Source of the DNA: Agapanthus africanus
Lineage: Eukaryota > Streptophyta > Magnoliopsida > Asparagales > Amaryllidaceae
NCBI GenBank assembly: GCA_030015575.1
Contig: JASDDO010000006.1
Span: 202,869,632-202,933,631, forward strand
Reading direction: 5' to 3'
DNA length: 64,000 bases
Within the stretch, counting starts at the first letter, position 1. Each line of letters opens with the position of its first letter. The notes below the pieces were generated by a model. That model was not told the DNA's origin, searched no databases, and saw only the letters and a list, made by a program, of their open reading frames with translations. Both the position numbers and the translations under genes were made by a program. This document shows, piece by piece, positions 57,901-64,000 of this stretch.

Positions 57901-58737
57901 CAATGTTAATCATAATTTACTCGACACAGATGGTAGAAAATCAGAAAAAGATCAAGAAAAAAATAATCGATTTTGATTTTAACATGCAGGGTGTTGATGC
58001 AAGATGTAATATCTAGTAGCAGATGCTAGGTATATAGACTAAAGAATAGTTGTAAATGAAACGCTAGCAAGAAAATCCTATAATTATACGTACACATCGC
58101 TTGACTCATGATGCCTGAAGCTATTTCTTTTGGGGGATAAAACTAGTTATATTCCTGCATTGCCTAGAAATAGCTGTGAGTTGGTTAAAACTTTTCAAAC
58201 ACAACCCCCCACCCCCCAAAATAAAGAAAGAAAGAAAGGACAAGGAAAAAAAAAGAATAGCAACAAGCAATACAAGCTAGCAACCGTAAATAACTGCTGA
58301 GATTATGTCTACCTTGGCAATTTGAACAATGATGGTCTTGTCTGGATTGTTAAGATCCACTTTATGGGGGTGAGGAACACATTTTGCAACTGTATTTATG
58401 ATTTTCATTCTGTCAAGTGTTGAAATAAAAATCAACACTTGACAATCAATCCAAGATGCTCAATAACTTGCTTCAAAACCATAATCTAATCTTGATGATG
58501 CTCAATATTAGCGATTTCCATGATCACGACACGTGGCAGATGACGTGTCTCATAACGCTTTATGATATCAGTATCCTATATTTGTAGTTTTAATTATTGA
58601 TTGTTATAGATGTATACCATTGCAATAATAGTTTTTGGTTGATGAATGCTATTGCAATGTAGGATGATCAGTTCTATCAATCTTGATCTCAATGGTTTAA
58701 AATCATGTTACACATACAACACGAATGCACAACAAAC
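57901..58737. other. CACTA 5' intergenic region, non-coding
   Basis: AT-rich sequence between the minisatellites and the repeat block before TNP2. It contains a C-rich run near 58206 and a TGTTGAAATAAAAATCAACA hairpin near 58419-58438. No gene is seen. Confidence 0.6.
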
Positions 58738-59470
58738 GCATAATTAGAGAGCGACTCGAGATATTCAGGTTAAAACCAATATATGATACTCGATGATAAT
58801 ATGAAACCTTCAAATTCCCATCGATACCCATATATGAAACTAAAAGCGCCACTTAGTCCCCATCTATCGGTTAACATACGTGCGATGCTCGTCGTGACCT
58901 AGAACTATACGAAGGTTGTTAAATATCGGACAGTATAGCTCGATACAAACAACCGTCGTATAGTCTACGCGACGAGAAAATTCAATCGTATGGTAACCCA
59001 TAGATTTGTCCCGTGTGGACAAGTTAAGAATGTATAAAGCAAACGCCTTCATTCACTTGTGTTTTCATCCGTTTCGAGATATTTCGTCGGTATCTTTCCG
59101 CTGGTTCTCCGTGTACAAAGATAGATTAGATGTTCATTTCAACGTTGTTTCACAGCTTTGAAATGACTATCTATTCTATTACAGTGTACTCGGAGAACAG
59201 CGGGGAGGTGCTGCCGAAATTTACTCGAAACGGTTGAAAGCACAAGTGATGGGCGTTCGCTCTATACATTCTTAATGGGATAGAAGCCTACCCCCGACAG
59301 CCGGAACACATACATACAAACGCATAATCAGAGAGCGATTCGAGATGTTCGGGTTAAAACCAATATATGATAATATGAAACCTTCATATTCCCATCGATA
59401 CCCATATATGAAACTAAAAGCGCCACTTAGTCCCCGTCTATCGGTCAACATAACGTGCGATAATTTATTC
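58738..59470. repeat. Direct repeat and foldback block upstream of TNP2
   Basis: A block of about 130-150 bases occurs at 58738-58880 and again at 59316-59463 (shared CATCGATACCCATATATGAA and AGCGCCACTTAGTCCCC). Between them are a fold at 58893-58977 (CTCGTCG/CGACGAG and CTATACGA/TCGTATAG stems) and a large inverted repeat with arms at about 59029-59145 and 59160-59275, both ending at AAGAATGTATA. Confidence 0.8.
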
Positions 59471-59595
59471 TTTTCAACGACAAACGCACACACAAAGCAT
59501 ATACACGGATTTTCTCCTTTGTCAGTAACTATCCCGTTCTTATATTTCTCAATATAGTCAGCATAACCTACAATTTATATGTTATTCAGTCTAAC

Positions 59596-60887
59596 ATGGC
59601 CCATGAGTACGTCAGAGTTAAGGACTGGATGTATGTGGATTGGAAACAACGTATGCAACCTAAGTTTATCGCAGGAGTTGTTGCTTTCCTTGAATTTGCA
59701 CGAGCACATAATAAGATCATAATAGAGAAGATTCTTTGTCCGTGCGATAGATGTGGCAATAAGTACTGGCAGAAGGTAGAATTGGCAGAGCTTCATATTG
59801 TAAAACATGGGTTTACTAGACTTTATTCAACTTTGAAATATCACGGGGAAGGAGAAGAATGCAGTCTTGCGGTAGAAGAAGAAGGAGAACACGATATTGC
59901 GGCAGGAGAAGAAGAAGAATTCAGTAATACGGCAGGATACGGAAATTTATTTCCATCAGAAGAAATGGAGGATATGGTAGAGGCTGCCCTAGGTGAATCT
60001 ATTCGTACCGAAGATGACATTCCTTCCGGTCAAGGACCGCGTGCGGATAAATATGAAAATTTCATGAATGATGCTAGGAAACCAATTTATGAGAATGCGA
60101 AGTATTCCACCCTCTCATGGTTCGTCCAACTTTTCCAAATTAAGTGCCTAAATGGATGGAGCAACAAGTTATTCACAATGCTTCTTTCGTTCTTGAAAGA
60201 TTCTATGCCTCCGGGAAATAATGTGCCCGAAAGCTGGTACGAAGCCCAGAAAATGATGTCTGATTTGGGTCTAAAGTGCGAGAAGATTCAAGCATGTCCT
60301 AAAAATTGCGTGTTGTACCGGAAAGAGAATTCAGATTTGAAAGAGTGTCCAACATGTGGAGAGGCCAGGTATAAGCCGAAAGATTCTGATAAGAAGCCTG
60401 ATATACCTGTGAAGATAACACGATATTTTCCCATAACACAGACGCTACAGAGGCTATTCAGGTGCAAGAAAACAGCCGAGGCAATGATTTGGCATCACCG
60501 TGTCCTCCAAGCGAAAATGGAAAAATGAGCCATCCAAGAGATTCACCGGCATGGAAGGATTTCGATAGGAGGCACGCAATATTCAGTAGCGATCCTCGCA
60601 ATGTCCGGCTCGGACTGGCTGCCGATGGCTTCTGCCCATTCAACTATATGGCTGGAAGTCACAGTACATGGCCCATTGTAATGATAATTTATAATCTGTC
60701 GCCTTGGTTGGCTATGGACCAATCATACTTTATGATGCCTCTTCTTAACGACGGACCAAACTCACCGGGGAACAATATCGACGTCTATCTCCGACCTCTG
60801 ATCGAGGAGCTGAAAACTTTGTTCATTGATGGTGTAGAGACATATGATTCAAACACAAATACAACCTTCATACTGCGAGGCTGCTGA
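59596..60887 (+). pseudogene. CACTA transposase TNP2, truncated and frameshifted
   Basis: The product would be the DDE-type CACTA transposase, which cuts the element ends in the nucleus. Residues 1-85 form the transposase-associated domain (DWMYVDW, FLEFA and the CPCDRC knuckle). Residues 88-155 are an acidic linker. From about 170 the TNP2 domain begins (WSNKLFTMLLSFLKDSMPP, then CPKNCVLYRKEN with CPTCGEARY as a zinc site). The first frame (310 codons) ends at 60528. A shift near 60495-60510 moves the homology to the frame ending at 60887, which carries LGLAADGFCPFNYM, then SPGNNIDVYLRPLIEELK and GVETYD. After TTFILRG the match stops abruptly, so more than half of the usual TNP2 protein is missing. 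The ATG at 59596 gives MAHEYVRVKDWMY, fitting the family start. Confidence 0.9.
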
Positions 60888-61618
60888 CCCCAGTTCTGGA
60901 CGCTGCACACGGAGGGCACCACGGAGGTTGGGAGAGAGGCCGGGGATTGGGCCCTAGCAGGGCCCATATGAGGTTGGACTCCACCCCGGCGGTTACTTCC
61001 TCCGTCTCCAGTGACCGGCATGTCCATCAGGAACTGGATAGCTTGAGGGCCACCGTTCAGGAGTTGAAGGAGATGCTGGTATGTATACTACTTTATAGTA
61101 AAATATCATTTCATATTATATACATATCAACATATCCATAATTAGTACGTAGCTTGAGCTTATTTGGTTTTAGACTCAAGTTTGATTAATCATACATACA
61201 TATGTAATTAAAATAAACAACGCTTTTCCAAACTAGATATCCAAACAGGGTTTCGAAATAACTTAATAATGAAACGAATTCGAATAATACACAGTTCTTA
61301 CACGCTTCTTACACACGTTATGTCCAGACGCGACAGGGTAGATCGGCCGAGCCTCCATATGCATCTCCTTCGGCTGCGGCTCCGCAAGCCACTACATCGG
61401 CTGCGGTTCCGCAGACAGCTCCTGTAGCTCCACCGCCCACTCAGACTCCCGCAGCCGCGGCTCTGCAAGCGACTACCTCGACGGCGGCTGCGCAGACCAC
61501 ATCGCCAGCTCCACATGCCGCTCAGACTCACTTATATGTAGCATTGCAGAGTGTATTGACCGAGGAGCAGGCGCGCGTTATTCTAACGTTATTCGGAGGT
61601 GGAGCTGGACCGAACTAG
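60888..61618 (+). pseudogene. End of the second CACTA gene (TnpA-like), 5' part deleted
   Basis: Immediately after the TNP2 fragment a different gene end begins. One frame reads through AHMRLDSTPAVTSSVSSDRH and a short coiled-coil-like segment (VHQELDSLRATVQELKEML). A GT...AG intron fits at 61079-61327 in phase 0. The next exon continues open for 96 codons (Ala/Pro/Gln/Thr-rich tail, then VLTEEQARVILTLFGGGAGP) to the stop at 61616-61618. This matches the usual C-terminal layout of plant CACTA second proteins, which bind the subterminal repeats. Its N-terminal DNA-binding part is gone, lost in the same deletion that removed the end of TNP2. Confidence 0.55.
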
Positions 61619-61863
61619 GGTAGCTTTTTGGTTCTTATTTTTTGAAACATGTATTTATATCACATTGTACTACATTTTGAAACGATATTGATATTGGTTT
61701 GTATTTATATCATATTCAGTTTTTGGGTTTCTTTTGTATATTATATATATGCGTGAGATGTGATTATGAATACTGCAATATATGATTTGATTGATGTATA
61801 TAGTATTGTGCACAGGGCGGGAAAAAATTTAGCAGCTCATTTTTATAAAAAAAAATACAGACA

Positions 61864-62444
61864 ATATGTACCTACGGATTAAGCCGTAGGTATATATGTT
61901 GTCCCTACGGGCATATCCGTAGGGGCAAACTATCAGGAAACCTGATATTTTCCCACCTGATATCAGTGCAGGGTGTTGGGAGTGCCCCTACGGATATGTC
62001 CGTAGGGGCCACTGTTTATCCCCTACGAATTTATCCGTAGGGGCAAAATATCAGGTTTCCTGATATTTTCCCCCCTGATCTCAGTGCAGGGTGTTGGGAG
62101 TGCCCCTACGGACTTATCCGTAGGGGCCACTTTATATCCCCTACGGAGGTATCCGTAGGGGTAGAATAAGGACCTACGGATATATCCGTAGGTATATACA
62201 ATATATTAAAAAAAATACATATATGATTTGATTACCCCTACGGAGTACTCTGTAGGGGCTATAACACCTACAGATATATCCGTAGGGGCTCTAATTTGCC
62301 CGTAGGGGCAAGTTCAGGGCCTCAACTTGCACCTGCGGCCTTTGCACCTACGGGGTCTTTTTTCGCCCATATGTACATATCCGTAGGGGCAGTGGGTTGT
62401 CCCTACCGATAAATCCGTAGGAGAAACCCTTATTTGTAGTAGTG
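61864..62444. repeat. CACTA right subterminal repeat region
   Basis: About ten copies of a 20- to 23-base palindrome of type CCTACGGATATATCCGTAGG (e.g. 61869, 61903, 61983, 62020, 62105, 62139, 62170, 62236 and 62267). A block of about 117 bases around 61932-61990 is repeated at 62048-62115 (shared CAGTGCAGGGTGTTGGGAGT). Confidence 0.9.
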
Positions 62445-62814
62445 TCGAGCTCTGGTGGTGTATTCTAGACCTAGTGTGCATGCCCCATTTTCCTCAATTT
62501 TGTCTTGATGGCCCCGGGTCAAAAGCAAATCTCAGAAAGCCAATACATCGCTTTAAAATCACCAATTTGCACAAAACACAAACCCTATGGTATTTTAGTG
62601 TAATCCAGGGTTAAACTCAGTTTAAGTGACCCTAATAACACTTAAATAGGTAGGGTTAACTAACACAATCATCAATTAGCAACAACATCTCACAAATCAC
62701 CATAATTAGCACTAAACTAGCTAATTAACACTAACCGACACCAATTAACACATAAACTAAGCAACTAGGAGATTGGGTTCAGAAAATATACCCTAACGAA
62801 CCCTAGAAGGTAGG

Positions 62815-63000
62815 TGAAGAAGTGAAAGGAGCTGCTGCAAGTCGCTGGAGCTCCTGCTACTGCTGTTGCTGCCTGCTGCTCCTGCTGCTGCTGATGCTGG
62901 AGATGATGCTGATGGATGCTGGTGGAGCTGATGCTGGAGCTGCTGCTGATGGATGCTGGTGGAGCTGATGCTGGAGCTGCTGCTGCCTCTGCTGCAGGTG
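62815..63000. repeat. CTG-rich stretch in the A2 LTR
   Basis: Interrupted CTG runs including a near-perfect duplication of GATGGATGCTGGTGGAGCTG (about 62909 and 62948). Read on the minus strand it gives Ser/Gln/Ala-rich nonsense peptides. Confidence 0.8.
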
Positions 63001-63478
63001 AGTGTGTGTGTGTGTTGTGAGAGAATGAGAGGATGAGTGAAAAGAGAAGTGATAATGAAAAACAAAGTCAAAACCCCTCCTCTCTCTCTCTTCATTTAAT
63101 GAAGCATGGCAAACCCATCATGCCTCATAATGCACCCTCTCTCTCTCTCTCATCAAGGTCAACATTCAAACCATTTAAAAAAAAACCTTTTCAAATTCAT
63201 TTTATTTTTGAAAAGAACCATATACAAATAAAAACCCAAAAGCACCTAATACAATATTAAACTAGATTAGGGAATGGTTAGTTTACCATGTTGCTAATCA
63301 TGGTTAAACCCCCAAAACAACCTTAGTTATCATGCACAAATGTGTGCAAGCCTAGGAAAAATCTAATAAAATACTCATTAAATTGGATAAAACATCTGGA
63401 AATCAATTGGGTAAACTTTTTATTAAAAACTATATATTAAAATATAATTAACCACAAAACACAATCTAAGGTGTTACA

Positions 63479-64000
63479 ATCTCCCCCCCTAAAAGAAATT
63501 CGTCCCCGAATTTAAAAATATACTGTTACGCGTACCTTTAAAGAGAAGATTACAACTCTCAAATCTCGCTCGCAGCCTCTTAAGTGATTACCTCACTATA
63601 CGGCTACGTCCAAGAAAACCCTTCACAAATGGCAAGACCCTTGACCGATGTTTCTCCACCTTCCAAGCCATTAACACACATGGCTGCTGGTGAACGAAAG
63701 ATCGCGTCCAAGCTAATTGGTCTGGTGCCAAATCATGTGAGAAAGGTCAAGAAGGTAATTGTAAAGTATGATCACAATGAATACGGGGTGAAAATCCAAT
63801 AATCTGGGCGGAAGTGCCAAATTAAGGGCAACGAAACTAACTCGCTTATAGGATCTCAGAAGGACCAAAATTCTGGGATAAGCTTCCCAAAATCCAACAC
63901 GTCTTTTATCGGAAAAATCCGCAGGAATATATGGTTTGCCATTGCGCACTTAAGTCTACGACCAACACGGTTGCATAAGACCTCTGTCCGCGATGAACAA
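63479..64000 (-). pseudogene. Element A2 internal end with pol C-terminal fragment (fossil)
   Basis: After the inverted polypurine tract, the minus strand at 63713-63949 encodes a decayed match to the end of Ty3 integrase: a VALNLALPPRL segment followed by HPVFIVIILYNYLLDLSHMI. These correspond to the GPVAYRLALPP and HPVFHVSMLRKY...DPSHVI signatures of plant chromoviruses. The rest of pol lies beyond the window. It is broken. Confidence 0.6.

Larger units (their letters stand above)
57144..62444 (+). mobile_element. CACTA (En/Spm) DNA transposon, internally deleted
   Basis: 5301 bases with CACTAGTAAAATAGGGG at the left end and GTAGTAGTG at the right end (inverse CACTACTACAAATAAGGG). It is flanked by the 3-bp duplication TCG (57141-57143 and 62445-62447). 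The related LTR of element A shows the unoccupied site at about 51776-51796 (GGGGGCTAGAGTTTTGTGGG). Both subterminal regions carry many copies of a TACGGATA/TATCCGTA palindrome. Internal genes: a TNP2 piece and the end of a second gene, joined by a deletion. It cannot encode a complete transposase. Confidence 0.95.
54509..63478 (-). mobile_element. Second Tekay-like 3' LTR (element A2), split by a CACTA transposon
   Basis: It begins (plus strand) TGTCACGACCCGAA and ends GGTGTTACA, with the inverted polypurine tract CCCCCCCTAAAAGAAATTC after it. Without the CACTA insertion it is about 3.67 kb. It shares with element A the GGTGAGTTTCC box (about 55049), the TGGCCGCAA/TTGCGGCCA near-palindrome (57083-57101) and a CTG-rich stretch. 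It belongs to a different insertion from A, because each LTR has its own polypurine tract. Confidence 0.8.

Overview
This is a plant (angiosperm) nuclear window made almost entirely of transposable elements stacked inside one another. I see no host protein gene, tRNA gene or functional rRNA gene. The evidence for a plant is the element set: Ty1/copia elements primed by initiator tRNA-Met, very long Tekay-like Ty3 LTRs, an Athila/Tat-type Ty3 element with a GGCGCC-type primer site, a Cassandra LTR carrying 5S rRNA sequence, and a CACTA transposon with CACTA ends and a TNP2-family gene. The species cannot be named from the sequence. Such deep nesting is typical of pericentromeric or other gene-poor heterochromatin.

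Layout. 1-3794: fragments of older LTRs (Tekay-like, Athila/Tat-type, copia). 3795-48780: a plus-strand Tekay-like element T1 (5' LTR 3795-7737, 3' LTR from 48227). T1 is split by a minus-strand copia element D (8575-45536, flanked by GTGAT). D is itself split three times: by a solo copia LTR of family B (10271-12554, duplication TCTCG), by a minus-strand Athila/Tat-type element C (14230-32029, duplication ATGCA), and by a plus-strand copia element P (34670-43369, duplication CAAAC). Element C contains a complete, almost brand-new copia-like element B (19193-29303, duplication GTTTA). 48781-54090: LTR and 3' flank of a minus-strand Tekay-like element A. 54091-54504: Cassandra-type LTR. 54509-63478: a second minus-strand Tekay-like LTR, split by a 5.3-kb CACTA transposon (57144-62444, duplication TCG). 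63479-64000: the end of that element's pol region.

The retroelements are fossils or non-autonomous. B has near-identical LTRs but no long coding frame. C has one 564-codon frame without recognisable gag or pol. The CACTA element has lost the middle of its two genes. Any recent movement must therefore have used proteins supplied from elsewhere.

The most interesting signal is RNA structure, not protein. The long 5' leaders of three different copia families (P, B, D) share an ordered set of stem-loops: a CGTTAG hairpin, then in P and B a duplicated AAAGRG/CYCTTT fold, then in all three a two-part hairpin repeated exactly three times at 85-94 nt spacing. Stem bases change in matched pairs between copies and families, which points to selection on RNA folding. 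The LTRs of the same families share another covarying hairpin pair, and one leader segment also occurs in the Ty3-type element C. Similar paired changes mark repeated hairpins in the Tekay LTRs.
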